From Alkaliphilus sp. B6464 (GTDB taxonomy: Bacteria; Bacillota; Clostridia; Peptostreptococcales; Natronincolaceae), in the NCBI RefSeq assembly GCF_018141165.1, contig NZ_CP058557.1, forward strand, positions 1 to 64,000: DNA of 64,000 bases, written 5' to 3'. The first letter of the stretch is position 1. Every line of letters starts with the position of its first letter. The notes under the pieces are model-generated. The model was not told where the DNA came from. It searched no databases and worked only from the letters and a program-made list of their open reading frames with translations. Position numbers and translations under genes: made by a program. This document shows positions 26,467 through 35,394 of this stretch, one piece after another.

Positions 26467-27489
26467 CTAAATTATCGGAAATAGTAGTTGTATTGTAAAA
26501 CCCTTTCCGTACTCAGACTCAACCTCAATTTCAATCTGTAATTCATCGCATAATTTCTTTACAAGGTACAGTCCTATTCCAGTAGACTGGCTTCGATTAG
26601 AATTATCTCCTGTAAATCCTTTGTCAAAAATGAAAGGAAGATCAGAATTCAACACTCCAATACCATTATCAGAGATTCTTAAATAATACCTATTCTCCAC
26701 ACTATCAAGACCAGTTTTTAGCCAGATAAAGCTCTCGATTTCTTCGTTGGAGTATTTCACTGCATTAACCAATATTTGTGTAAAAATAAACTGGAGTGTC
26801 TTTTTATCCGATATAATCGGGACATCTTCCACCTGAGAAATAACTGTAACTTCTTTTTCATCAAGTAATGCTTGGAGCTCCAACCGTACATCTTCACAGC
26901 AAAGATTCAACGAGACTCTCTCTAAGCGATAGTCAACATGCGATGCCTGTAATCTTGCATAAAATAGTATCTGTTCAACATCATCACTGATATTAATTCT
27001 TGCATGCTCAAGTCTTTGATACACCAGCTTCGACATTTCTTCTTTACGATTTTCCAAAACAAACGTTGCTAAAGAAATAGGTGTCTTTATCTCATGGACC
27101 CAACTTTCAATAAACTCTTCATAGTTTAGGGATTGCAGTTTGGCATCATCTAATTGATCATTTTGCATCCGCAATTTATTAGCTAGATAATTCACTTCTT
27201 CTTTACGCGAATCACCAATTGATTCTATCAATCGACATTCATGCTCCAGTGAGGGTTCTCGAAGAAAATCATAGAATGCTTTGTTCTGTTTTGCCTGCTT
27301 TTTCCAGACAAGTAACATACCAAAGACAATGCTAATTACAGAAAAAATAACCATGATACCAACTAGAAGCCTGAATGTTTCTGGATACGCTAACCACGCC
27401 AGAAAAAGGAAAAAAACATCACTTATACAAAGAAGTAATATCCAAGAACGTGATTCGTTTAAAATATTAATCCAATCCTTTGGCTTCAT
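26467..27489 (-). CDS. BceS-like intramembrane-sensing histidine kinase
   Basis: A 340-residue kinase with two membrane helices at about 15-33 and 38-60 separated by only a few residues, so there is no extracellular sensor domain. The H-box is SWVHEIKTPISLA near residue 130, then the ATPase motifs ITQILVNAVKYS, DNGIGV and STGIGLYLVKKL. This layout is that of BceS kinases, which sense through the partner BceAB transporter. The gene overlaps the regulator gene by 4 bases, giving tight coupling. Confidence 0.9.
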   Translation of the reverse strand: MKPKDWINILNESRSWILLLCISDVFFLFLAWLAYPETFRLLVGIMVIFSVISIVFGMLLVWKKQAKQNKAFYDFLREPSLEHECRLIESIGDSRKEEVNYLANKLRMQNDQLDDAKLQSLNYEEFIESWVHEIKTPISLATFVLENRKEEMSKLVYQRLEHARINISDDVEQILFYARLQASHVDYRLERVSLNLCCEDVRLELQALLDEKEVTVISQVEDVPIISDKKTLQFIFTQILVNAVKYSNEEIESFIWLKTGLDSVENRYYLRISDNGIGVLNSDLPFIFDKGFTGDNSNRSQSTGIGLYLVKKLCDELQIEIEVESEYGKGFTIQLLFPII

Positions 27490-28163
27490 TCGCAGTCACC
27501 TCTTATTAATTGATAACCAATTCCTCTTACCGTCTTGATTCGGCTAGACAATCCAACCTCATCAAGTGTCTTACGTAATCTGGTCATATTTACTTGTAAT
27601 ATGTTCTCATCAACATAGTCACTACTTCCCCACAGCAGGCTAAAAAGTTCCTCTTTTTTTACTACAGAAGGAGCAGCTTTTATCAAGGCTTTAATAATAA
27701 TTCCTTCATTATCCGATAATGAAATAGAATCCTCACCAACATATAATACATTTGCATTCTCATCTAACTGAAAATCCCCAACATCTAGTAGAACACGCAT
27801 ATTTGCATAGAGATGAATTAACTTTTGAATTCTAGTAATCAGACGTTCAGGATGACACGGTTTCGTTAAGTAATCATCTGCACCTAAATCTAATGCATGC
27901 AACTCATCACGAAGTTGATTGCGTGAGGTCAACACCAAAATAGGGCCTATTCCTCTAGCCTTAAGCGTCCGACAAATATCGAATCCAGAAAGCTTGGGCA
28001 AATTCAAGTCTAATACAATTAGTGAAGGAGAAGCCGATGCAATATCTTCCAAAGCGGTATCGAAAGAAGAGATACACTCTACAGAGTATCCCTCTTTCTC
28101 TAATATATTTTGTAACTCGTCACGTAGAAAGATATCGTCCTCAACAATGACTATCTTTTCCAC
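27486..28163 (-). CDS. BceR-like OmpR-family response regulator
   Basis: A receiver domain (residues 1-115) with the acidic pair VEDD, phospho-accepting Asp in VLDLNLPKLSG and the Lys in LTKPCHPE, followed by an OmpR/PhoB winged helix ending RIKTVRGIGYQL. AGGAGGT at 28170-28176 directs the GTG at 28161-28163, giving VEKIVIVEDD; the TTG further out would overlap the ribosome site. It is cotranscribed with the kinase and the transporter, the standard arrangement of Bce peptide-antibiotic response modules. Its probable binding dyad lies upstream of the ATPase gene. Confidence 0.92.
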   Translation of the reverse strand: MEKIVIVEDDIFLRDELQNILEKEGYSVECISSFDTALEDIASASPSLIVLDLNLPKLSGFDICRTLKARGIGPILVLTSRNQLRDELHALDLGADDYLTKPCHPERLITRIQKLIHLYANMRVLLDVGDFQLDENANVLYVGEDSISLSDNEGIIIKALIKAAPSVVKKEELFSLLWGSSDYVDENILQVNMTRLRKTLDEVGLSSRIKTVRGIGYQLIRGDCE

Positions 28164-28177
28164 TTTTCCACCTCCTA

Positions 28178-30232
28178 TCAAGCCTCTTTTAATTGCTTAA
28201 TTTCTTCATCACTCTTCCTCTGGATCATCCATATATAGCAAAGCTCAAAAACAATAAAGATAATAAGTGCAATTCCTACCAGAAAAATAATAGTGCTACT
28301 GTTTGATGTCTTTGGAATAACCCTGAAAGCTTCTAACATAGACCAAATACCAAAAATTGAACTAATCAACGCTACAGCAATCACCAAACCAAAATACCAC
28401 CATATTTGTATCCTCGCCGATGAACATAAGGATTTAACACTTGCCCCCAACATAGATAATGTAGAATACCTATGTCTTGTGCTTCTTTGCTGCATAAGAA
28501 ACTTCAATCCTAACACCGTGTTTGCGATGATAAGGAACATCACACCTAAATAAAGTGTCGTATAACTTCCTGCGACTATATAAAACAACTGTCTTCCCAT
28601 GCTGGCAAGATAGCTTTCATAGTTTAAGCCAGATGTATTGAGTAACTCATCTACTTGATACATGGCTTGCATCAGACCTTTTTCGCGAACAAAATCAGAG
28701 TCTAGAACCATATTCCAGCAGAATGGTTCTTCAGAATTTCCAATCAACGCATTGTACATATCATCGCGAACAATTAAAGCATGCATAAGAGTGATAGCTC
28801 GATCTGCAACAAGATTGCTTGTATATAGCGTCGATATTAATTCATATTGTTTTTCACCGATATAAATTGTTGGATTAGTTTCCAATACTTTAATTAATAT
28901 ATCATGAGAGAATGAAAACCCACCATTAGAATACATTGCTACTTCATTATCTCCTAATGAAATGGGAGGTTTATTGCTAGATTCAAGTAGCGCATTATAA
29001 CTTGTAAGCGAAATTAAATAAGGACTGTCTTCATAGGATAAATTGTTTAATAGACTTTCTTTTTCTTCTGAATTTTTTTCTTTTGAAACCACTTCTTCTA
29101 ATCCTGCCCAAGAAAAAGTGTGTGCAACAGTATTTTCAGGCATATCTTTATAAGGTGTCCTTAAATTACCAAGTTTCATAGGATAATAATCCTTTACATA
29201 AGGCTTCAATTTATCAGATGTCAGTACAGAAACAACTTCTTTTTCTGATCCTTTAAAAGTGAAATCTACGGTTCTGCCTGATGCTTCACCTCGATTTAAA
29301 GTTGTAGAAATACCAAAAGCGAAACAAACCATAGCTGAAAGAATTAAGAGTGATGATATAGCAAGAGAACTCCATTGATGTAGAACATTCTCTTGAAGTT
29401 GCCTTCCTGTAAATATAAATAATCCAGTAGATGAGCTACTTTTACGTCTTATCCATCGTCCAATGAAACTCCCCAATCCACGAAATAGCATAAAAGTTCC
29501 ACTGATTCCTACAAAGACTATTAATACAAACACTAAAGCATCCAGAGTACGCAAATATAAAATTGCCAATACATAAGCTGCACATAGCAAAACTACTCCA
29601 AGTAGCAAATTAAACCAGCCCCATACAGGTGAAAGAATTCTTTGCAATTTTTCCTTCTGTTCATTCATCAAATCCACAGGTTCCTTCTTGCTCATTCCTA
29701 AGCTAAGAATAAACACAGCTAATAGTTGCACCATAATAAAACCAAATACCGTTAATCCTAGACCCGCCCAAGAGATACGAAACTGATGACCAATGATGCC
29801 CATCCCAATAAGTTTAGAAGTTGTCAGACTAATTAGTTCTGTCAAAAATAAGGAAATTGGAATTCCAATGAGCAAAGCGACTAAACCATTCCACAATGTT
29901 TCCCCCATAATCATTGCGAACAACCTGCTTCGTTTCATCCCCATCATCAAATAGATTCCAAATTCATGACTACGACGTTGTAATTGGTATCTGTTAGCAA
30001 AATAAACCAGGAAAAATACGAAGAACAGTGATACGGCATAGAGCACTGGAATCATTAACAAAAGCTTAGCTACCGCATGGCTCTCAACCGTCTTTAGATA
30101 CACCATAACATCCTGTTCGCCAAGGGAAAGGATGACATAAAAAGCAACAATAGAAATAACTAGTGAGGCAAAATAAACCCCATTTTCTTTTCGGATCTTA
30201 CGACTATTCCGTTTAATGAAATCAAAGAACAT
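28178..30232 (-). CDS. BceB-like ABC transporter permease
   Basis: A 684-residue FtsX-type permease with about ten membrane helices and a large extracytoplasmic domain of some 200 residues (about 325-535) between helices 7 and 8. That domain is the distinguishing feature of BceB proteins and binds or senses lipid II-peptide complexes. The N-terminus MFFDFIKRNSRKIRKENGVY is typical. It overlaps the ATPase gene by 11 bases. Likely role is removal of antimicrobial peptides such as bacitracin from their targets; the specific inducer cannot be predicted. Confidence 0.9.
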   Translation of the reverse strand: MFFDFIKRNSRKIRKENGVYFASLVISIVAFYVILSLGEQDVMVYLKTVESHAVAKLLLMIPVLYAVSLFFVFFLVYFANRYQLQRRSHEFGIYLMMGMKRSRLFAMIMGETLWNGLVALLIGIPISLFLTELISLTTSKLIGMGIIGHQFRISWAGLGLTVFGFIMVQLLAVFILSLGMSKKEPVDLMNEQKEKLQRILSPVWGWFNLLLGVVLLCAAYVLAILYLRTLDALVFVLIVFVGISGTFMLFRGLGSFIGRWIRRKSSSSTGLFIFTGRQLQENVLHQWSSLAISSLLILSAMVCFAFGISTTLNRGEASGRTVDFTFKGSEKEVVSVLTSDKLKPYVKDYYPMKLGNLRTPYKDMPENTVAHTFSWAGLEEVVSKEKNSEEKESLLNNLSYEDSPYLISLTSYNALLESSNKPPISLGDNEVAMYSNGGFSFSHDILIKVLETNPTIYIGEKQYELISTLYTSNLVADRAITLMHALIVRDDMYNALIGNSEEPFCWNMVLDSDFVREKGLMQAMYQVDELLNTSGLNYESYLASMGRQLFYIVAGSYTTLYLGVMFLIIANTVLGLKFLMQQRSTRHRYSTLSMLGASVKSLCSSARIQIWWYFGLVIAVALISSIFGIWSMLEAFRVIPKTSNSSTIIFLVGIALIIFIVFELCYIWMIQRKSDEEIKQLKEA

Positions 30233-31004
30233 TGGCGCTGCCTCCTCCCAACTGTGCCATAACAGTTAAGATACGTTCATAAAATGAATTCTTAGTTTCT
30301 CCAGGCACTTTCTTTCGAAGCTCATGAAAAATCACACCATCTTGGATAAATAAGATTCTTGAGCAAAAGCTTGCTGCATTGGCATCGTGAGTAACCATCA
30401 AAATCGTGGTCCCATCTGTCTGATTGGTAGAAGATAGTTTTTCCATCAAGATTTTTGCATTTTTCGAATCTAGGGCACCGGTTGGCTCATCTGCTAATAC
30501 AATGCTTGGATTCGAAATTAATGATCTTGCTGCTGCAACTCTCTGCTTCTGACCTCCTGACATTTGAGATGGAAATTTATTTAATACCTCCTCAATATCA
30601 AATTGCTTCGCTAATTTTCGAAGTTGTTCTTCTTCATTTTTTGGATTCTCTCCATGTATCGACAAAGGCAAAACGATATTTTCTCTCGCAGTTAGGTTAT
30701 CTAATAGCTCAAATTCTTGAAATAAATATCCAATTTTACTCCCTCGATATTCTGCTAGCTGAGATCCTCTGAATGAAGAAATATTTTGTCCTTCTAATAA
30801 GACTTGTCCCGATGTTGGTTTAAGCATAGTTGCAATGCAGTTAAGCAATGTCGTCTTGCCCGACCCACTTGCACCCATGATTCCAAGAAACTCTCCTGGA
30901 AAAACATCAAAAGTAATTCCCTTTAATGCGACGGTTTCACTTTGTCCCTCACCATATATCTTATATACTTCCTGAACCCGAAGCAACTTATCTGAAATTT
31001 TCAT
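30222..31004 (-). CDS. BceA-like ABC transporter ATPase
   Basis: A 260-residue ATPase of the MacB/LolD/BceA group. Walker A is GASGSGKTT near residue 43, the signature is MSGGQKQRVAAARS near residue 146, Walker B IVLADEPTGAL near residue 168, and the H-loop THD near 205. It powers the BceB permease encoded immediately downstream. It is the first gene of a four-gene module with permease, regulator and kinase. The start is supported by AGGAGG upstream. Confidence 0.93.
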   Translation of the reverse strand: MKISDKLLRVQEVYKIYGEGQSETVALKGITFDVFPGEFLGIMGASGSGKTTLLNCIATMLKPTSGQVLLEGQNISSFRGSQLAEYRGSKIGYLFQEFELLDNLTARENIVLPLSIHGENPKNEEEQLRKLAKQFDIEEVLNKFPSQMSGGQKQRVAAARSLISNPSIVLADEPTGALDSKNAKILMEKLSSTNQTDGTTILMVTHDANAASFCSRILFIQDGVIFHELRKKVPGETKNSFYERILTVMAQLGGGSANVL

Positions 31005-31051
31005 ATCATATCCTCCCTATACTTTTTCTATTAATACTATATAATGAAAAT

Positions 31052-31089
31052 TTACCAATTAACACTTACAGTTGTTGTAAGGTTGGTAA
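31052..31089. promoter_or_regulatory. Nested dyad upstream of bceA-like gene, candidate BceR site
   Basis: An inner perfect dyad CTTACA-N5-TGTAAG at 31065-31081 sits inside an outer pair TTACCAA/TTGGTAA (31052-31058 and 31083-31089). BceR-type regulators are known to bind TTACA/TGTAA inverted repeats with a short spacer, usually four bases. Here the spacer is five. It lies 50-85 bases before the ATPase start. Confidence 0.6.
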
Positions 31090-31309
31090 TTAGAGGAATA
31101 TATACGCAAAATTCACTTTTTCATCTTATAACACGTGATTTACCCTATGTCATCTATATTTTGCATAAAGATGACCATCCTAGTAATTGTTTTATTTTCT
31201 TTATTATAAATCATAACTAATCCCCCTATATAATCTTATTTTTTCTTCTATTAGTCCTCTAAAGAATTAATTCAAAGAAATTAGTTACTGTTTGATTTAC
31301 TGGTACTTT

Positions 31310-31605
31310 TTACCTTAAAGTTGTAGTTTGTGTATTTCCTTGATTATCAATAAAGTCAATATCTATAATTCTAGATTTTGGACCGCATTTTGATTTTGGT
31401 AATGTTCTAAAAGGTATTCTGTTTCCAGCCTGTAATCCTTGTAGATTAAATGTTGCTGCATTATATACCTTATCTACAATATGCATTCACCAACTACATC
31501 ATCTAAAGAACCGTCAAAGAAGTAACCTGTATTGGCAATATAGTATGGTTCATCTATCTGTAAAAAATACAATATATTAGTATCGTTTTCATAGTTACAT
31601 TATAT
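31310..31605 (-). pseudogene. Frameshifted relic of an unidentified small protein gene
   Basis: The minus strand reads DEPYYIANTGYFFDGSLDDV in one frame, then after a shift near 31485 continues YNAATFNLQGLQAGNRIPFR and KSRIIDIDFIDNQGNTQTTT before a stop at 31310. The two pieces look like one protein with a lost base and no surviving start. I do not recognise the family. It lies next to sporulation-type micro-genes. The rest of the 31005-31726 gap is non-coding. Confidence 0.6.
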
Positions 31606-31683
31606 GTGAAATAAATAAATTAAAGAGTAGGTTCCCCAGCCCTATCACATAGCCTATTTCAATTTAAAAATACATAAAAAACA

Positions 31684-31706
31684 GGGTAAAGCCTAAGCTC
31701 TACCCT
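31684..31706 (-). terminator. Short hairpin after the 66-residue gene
   Basis: GGGTAaagcctaagcTCTACCC gives a weak stem (AGGGTA/TACCCT) repeated in variant form 381 bases further on. It may be a terminator, with T-rich DNA after it on the minus strand. Confidence 0.4.
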
Positions 31707-31726
31707 AATTCTGTTAGTCTATCTAT

Positions 31727-31927
31727 TTAGTTAAAGAAAAAACCACGTCCGCATGAACAAAATAGTACAACAAGTAATAGGAAGAAGAAAAGTAAACTAT
31801 CTCCTGATTCTACAAAAATACCACAGTTACAGAAAATTATAACCAAGATCAGGAAGAAGAAAAGCATACTACTTTGATTTCCAAAAAATCCACCAAAGCA
31901 TCCACCTTTTTTAGCAATTTCAGACAT
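31727..31927 (-). CDS. Small hydrophobic duplicated-helix protein, probably sporulation-linked
   Basis: A 66-residue protein beginning MSEIAKKGGCFGGFFGNQSS. It then has two very similar hydrophobic units, MLFFFLILVIIFCNCG and LLFFFLLLVVLFCSCG, each ending in a Cys-x-Cys-Gly. It recalls the small Gly/Phe/Cys-rich YjcZ-like proteins of spore formers. A ribosome site AGGTAGGTG precedes the ATG. A sigma-K-like promoter is found about 80 bases upstream. A shorter paralogue is encoded at 32108-32239. Function unknown; mother-cell expression and a spore-envelope location are inferred. Confidence 0.75.
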   Translation of the reverse strand: MSEIAKKGGCFGGFFGNQSSMLFFFLILVIIFCNCGIFVESGDSLLFFFLLLVVLFCSCGRGFFFN

Positions 31928-32010
31928 ATATCACACCTACCTTTTTTTATTTTAAGTACTGCTAAATACACAACCTAATTTATCTTTTAGGAGTATATTT
32001 AGTTGTAATA

Positions 32011-32037
32011 TATATTATGAAATTTCGTATAAACTGT
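32011..32037 (-). promoter_or_regulatory. Sigma-K-like promoter of the 66-residue gene
   Basis: On the minus strand AC, 16 bases, then CATAATATA, which fits the sigma-K pattern AC-N16/17-CATANNNTA. The same arrangement with identical spacing precedes the neighbouring paralogue, which makes chance less likely. Confidence 0.65.
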
Positions 32038-32107
32038 TCTATATTTTATGTTGAAAATAAAAAAGGATAAAGCCTAAGCTCTACCCTAATTATGTTAATC
32101 TATCTAT

Positions 32108-32239
32108 TTAATTCCAGAAAAATCCGCCTCCACATACACAACATAATATAATAATTATAAAGATGAAGAAAATGAAATTACCTCCGAAAAGACCACCAAA
32201 ACCTCCATTGCATCCTTTATTTTCAACAATTCCGCTCAT
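32108..32239 (-). CDS. 43-residue hydrophobic Gly/Phe/Cys protein, paralogue of the 66-residue one
   Basis: The minus strand encodes MSGIVENKGCNGGFGGLFGG, a single hydrophobic helix rich in Phe and Ile, and the end CCVCGGGFFWN. AAAGGGTAGGTGTAAT precedes the ATG. The gene and its flanks duplicate the preceding locus: the sequence TAAAGCCTAAGCTCTACCCT recurs after both stops (31687 and 32068) and the same sigma-K-like promoter precedes both. It is too short for most gene finders but the duplication and shared signals support it. Function unknown, probably spore-associated. Confidence 0.7.
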   Translation of the reverse strand: MSGIVENKGCNGGFGGLFGGNFIFFIFIIIILCCVCGGGFFWN

Positions 32240-32325
32240 GTATTACACCTACCCTTTCAAATTTTAAATTTTACTAAATGCACAACTCTTTTCTTTTTGT
32301 TTTGGAATTATTAGTAGTTGTAATA

Positions 32326-32352
32326 TATATTATGAAATTGCATATAAACTGT
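32326..32352 (-). promoter_or_regulatory. Sigma-K-like promoter of the 43-residue gene
   Basis: AC, 16 bases, CATAATATA on the minus strand, identical in layout to 32011-32037. About 85 bases separate it from the start codon. Confidence 0.65.
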
Positions 32353-32429
32353 GCTATATTTCATGTTGAAAAGGACTAAATTTCTTTAACTCTTTTTACT
32401 CCATTTATGTAAAATCTAAAATGCACTAA

Positions 32430-33899
32430 TTAGTGCATTTTTATGTCTAAGACATTTATATATTCTAGTTTTGGATCAGAGTTACCTTGTATATGGCACT
32501 TTTGTTCCTTTAATTCCTTTAAGTAATCAATGATTTCTTTTGTTATTACCTCACCCATACATATTATAGGTATTCCAGGAGGATATGCCATAATCACTTC
32601 CCCAGAAATCATTCCAATAGCCTTTTCTAATTCTATGGATTTCTTGGGACTGTAGAAGGCCTCACGAGGATAAAATCTAGTTTCTGTGAAGTTAGGAATA
32701 GGAATATTGTTTTTAAAGGACTTTCCACTATTTTTTAAAGAAATATCCCTTAGTGCAAATATCAACTTTTCTAAATCTTCTCTTCTATCCCCTAAGCTTA
32801 TTATGTTAAGAATATTGTATATATCTGCAAGCTCGATTTGTATGTTATATTCATCCCTTAGTTTATTCTCCATCTCAAAGCCTGTATACCCGAGATTTGC
32901 TACATTTATTCCTAGTTTTGTATCATCAAAATCAAAGCATCCTGGACTTCCAACAAGCTCCTGACCAAAGGCATAGACATTACAGATTTTATTTATTTCC
33001 TCTCTAGCCCAATTAGAGAGTTCAAGTATATTAGAAAGCATGGCCTTACCATTTACTACAAGTTGTTTACGTGCTATATCCAAGGAACACATTAGAAGAT
33101 ATGATGCACTAGATGTGTGAATTAGGTCTAACACTTTTCGAACCCTATCCTTAGATATCCTTGAACTATTTAGTAAAAGTATTGAACTTTGAGTTAAGGA
33201 ACCACCGGTTTTATGAACACTGGAAGCGCTCATATCAGCTCCAGCCGCCATAGCAGTCAAAGGAAAATCTCGGTGAAAATACATATGAGCACCATGGGCT
33301 TCATCAACTAATACAGCCATATTATTTCTATGAGCTAGCTTAACTATTTCACCTATATTCGATGCGTAACCATAGTAGGTTGGATTGATTATAAAAACAG
33401 CTTTAGCATTGGGATGTTCTTCTATAGCCTTTGATATGCTTTCAGTAGTAACTCCCATTGCAACACCAAGCTGTTTATTTATTTCTGGTTGAACATATAC
33501 TGGCTTAGCACCACTTAGTATAAGTCCAGACAAAGTTGACCGATGAGCATTTCTCGGAATGATGATTTCATCTCCAGGATCACAGGTGCTTAATATCATG
33601 GCTTGAACCCCCGAAGTTGTTCCATTAACCAAAAAAAATGCTTCATCTGATCCAAATGCGTCAGCATAAAGCTTCTCTGACTCTAGAATAACTCCCGACG
33701 GATTATTAAAATAGTCTAAATCATTCATTCCATTTACATCCATTTTTAAGGCCATTTCTCCAATGTAATCTCTTAGCTCTAGGATACCCCGTCCCTGCTT
33801 ATGACCAGGCACATGAAAAGGAGTTGGCTGGTCATCTATATATTTTTTTAATGCATCAAATAAAGGTGTTCTATTTTGATTTAATTTCAAAACATACAT
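32430..33899 (-). CDS. Orn/Lys/Arg decarboxylase-family PLP enzyme
   Basis: A 489-residue fold-type I PLP enzyme of the short Orn/Lys/Arg decarboxylase group (B. subtilis SpeA/YaaO type). It starts with TPLFDALKKYIDDQPTPFHV-PGHKQG, has the cofactor region DEAHGAH near residue 207 and the Schiff-base lysine in SVHKTGGSLTQ near residue 240. Members decarboxylate arginine or lysine to make agmatine or cadaverine. The ATG at 33897-33899 touches the ribosome site GGAG, so the TTG at 33888-33890, nine bases away, may be the real start. It stands alone. Substrate is not determinable here. Confidence 0.88.
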   Translation of the reverse strand: MYVLKLNQNRTPLFDALKKYIDDQPTPFHVPGHKQGRGILELRDYIGEMALKMDVNGMNDLDYFNNPSGVILESEKLYADAFGSDEAFFLVNGTTSGVQAMILSTCDPGDEIIIPRNAHRSTLSGLILSGAKPVYVQPEINKQLGVAMGVTTESISKAIEEHPNAKAVFIINPTYYGYASNIGEIVKLAHRNNMAVLVDEAHGAHMYFHRDFPLTAMAAGADMSASSVHKTGGSLTQSSILLLNSSRISKDRVRKVLDLIHTSSASYLLMCSLDIARKQLVVNGKAMLSNILELSNWAREEINKICNVYAFGQELVGSPGCFDFDDTKLGINVANLGYTGFEMENKLRDEYNIQIELADIYNILNIISLGDRREDLEKLIFALRDISLKNSGKSFKNNIPIPNFTETRFYPREAFYSPKKSIELEKAIGMISGEVIMAYPPGIPIICMGEVITKEIIDYLKELKEQKCHIQGNSDPKLEYINVLDIKMH

Positions 33900-34087
33900 C
33901 TCCTTTTAATTGTCATATAAAATTCCTACATTTATATGATATTCCAACTAAGCTGAAATGGTGAATAATTCATCATATCCACAGAAAAGTTATTTACTGG
34001 TTACAAGGATTGTTTAAATACTAATAGTTCTTTACTATAGCAAAGAATCAGAAGATATTCTTAACTGCAAATAATCTAGTAATAAAA

Positions 34088-35323
34088 CTATCTATTTTTG
34101 GTTAAAGATAAATTTGTACTAACAAACAAATATATTATATAAACCAATATCAACATGGAGTTCAATATAAATATACTCTGAGAAGATAAAATTTGAATAA
34201 AAATATAAGTATAAAATGATCCAAAAAGTTTACCAAAATTATTTATAATATCATTAATACTTATTACTCTTGCCATATAGTCTTCTTGAGAAACAATCTG
34301 AAGTTGTGAATTTAAAAGTATTTCAAAAAGACCAAGTGCAGTGCCTTCTAAAAACTGTAGAACTACAATTAAAATTAAATTACTTACATTACCATAGCAA
34401 AACCAAATAATAGCTACTGATAAGAAGCATATATAAATAGAAGTAGTTATCCTTCTATTTATTTGTCTACTAAATAATATGGATAATGACATGGCAATAA
34501 GTCTTGCCCCATAAAATACGGACATCATGATTCCCCACGACTTGCTTGATACCTTTAAAAAATCAAAGGCAAAGCTGTAAAAAGTCATGTTTACAGATGC
34601 TGTTCCTAAGGCTAATGCTGTTCCCATGAAAACCAAAAATTTAATTCTAGGGGTGTTATTAAAATAGGTAAATCCAGTAATAATGCCTTCATATATTTTT
34701 TCTTTTGTTTTTTTTCCTTTAGCTTTTAAAAAAATATACTTTTTATTAGTTTTTATAAAAATAATAAGCAGTGCAGACATAAAAAAAGTTAAGCTATTTA
34801 TGTAGAAAATAGTCTTTATACCTAAAAAATTAATAATAAAGCCCGCTAATAGTGGTCCTATTACAAAGGTTAGTCCTGATATACCACTTATTATAGAATT
34901 ACCAATCATAAATTCATTATTTTTCAGTAGGCATGACATAAGCTTTTTTCTAGAAGGATTATATAGAATTTCTATAGACGACAACAATAACATCAGGCAA
35001 TAAATCGACCAGATTTCTTCACTCAATACAAATAGTATTGCTACTAGACCCCTAAATACATCTAAAAAAATTAAAACATATTTTTCATTAAGTCTATCTC
35101 CTAAGCTTCCCGCAAATGGCGATAAAAATAAACTACAAATTGGAGTAGAAATTATAGCAAATCCTGCCGATAGACCATTACCAGAAATATTAACTAAAAG
35201 AGTAGTAATTGCAATAAACTGAAAAGCATCTCCAAGATTTGAGATGCCTTGACTTATAGAAAAAATAAAAAATGAATAATTACTACATAATAATTTATGT
35301 GAAGTGTCTAATTTCCTAGTCAT
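34088..35323 (-). CDS. MFS transporter, putative efflux
   Basis: A 411-residue protein with about twelve hydrophobic helices and the MFS motif between helices 2 and 3, GSLGDRLNEKYVL near residue 78. It resembles the MefA/enterobactin-exporter-like branch of the superfamily (long helices, ISQGISNLGDAFQFIAI near the N-terminus). Exported compound unknown. No neighbour is obviously linked. The start ATG at 35321-35323 follows AAGGAG. Confidence 0.85.
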   Translation of the reverse strand: MTRKLDTSHKLLCSNYSFFIFSISQGISNLGDAFQFIAITTLLVNISGNGLSAGFAIISTPICSLFLSPFAGSLGDRLNEKYVLIFLDVFRGLVAILFVLSEEIWSIYCLMLLLSSIEILYNPSRKKLMSCLLKNNEFMIGNSIISGISGLTFVIGPLLAGFIINFLGIKTIFYINSLTFFMSALLIIFIKTNKKYIFLKAKGKKTKEKIYEGIITGFTYFNNTPRIKFLVFMGTALALGTASVNMTFYSFAFDFLKVSSKSWGIMMSVFYGARLIAMSLSILFSRQINRRITTSIYICFLSVAIIWFCYGNVSNLILIVVLQFLEGTALGLFEILLNSQLQIVSQEDYMARVISINDIINNFGKLFGSFYTYIFIQILSSQSIFILNSMLILVYIIYLFVSTNLSLTKNR

Positions 35324-35394
35324 AAATACAACTCCTTATATAATAATTATACTTATTGTTATTATATAAGGAGTTAAAATATGATGCTCTGTAG

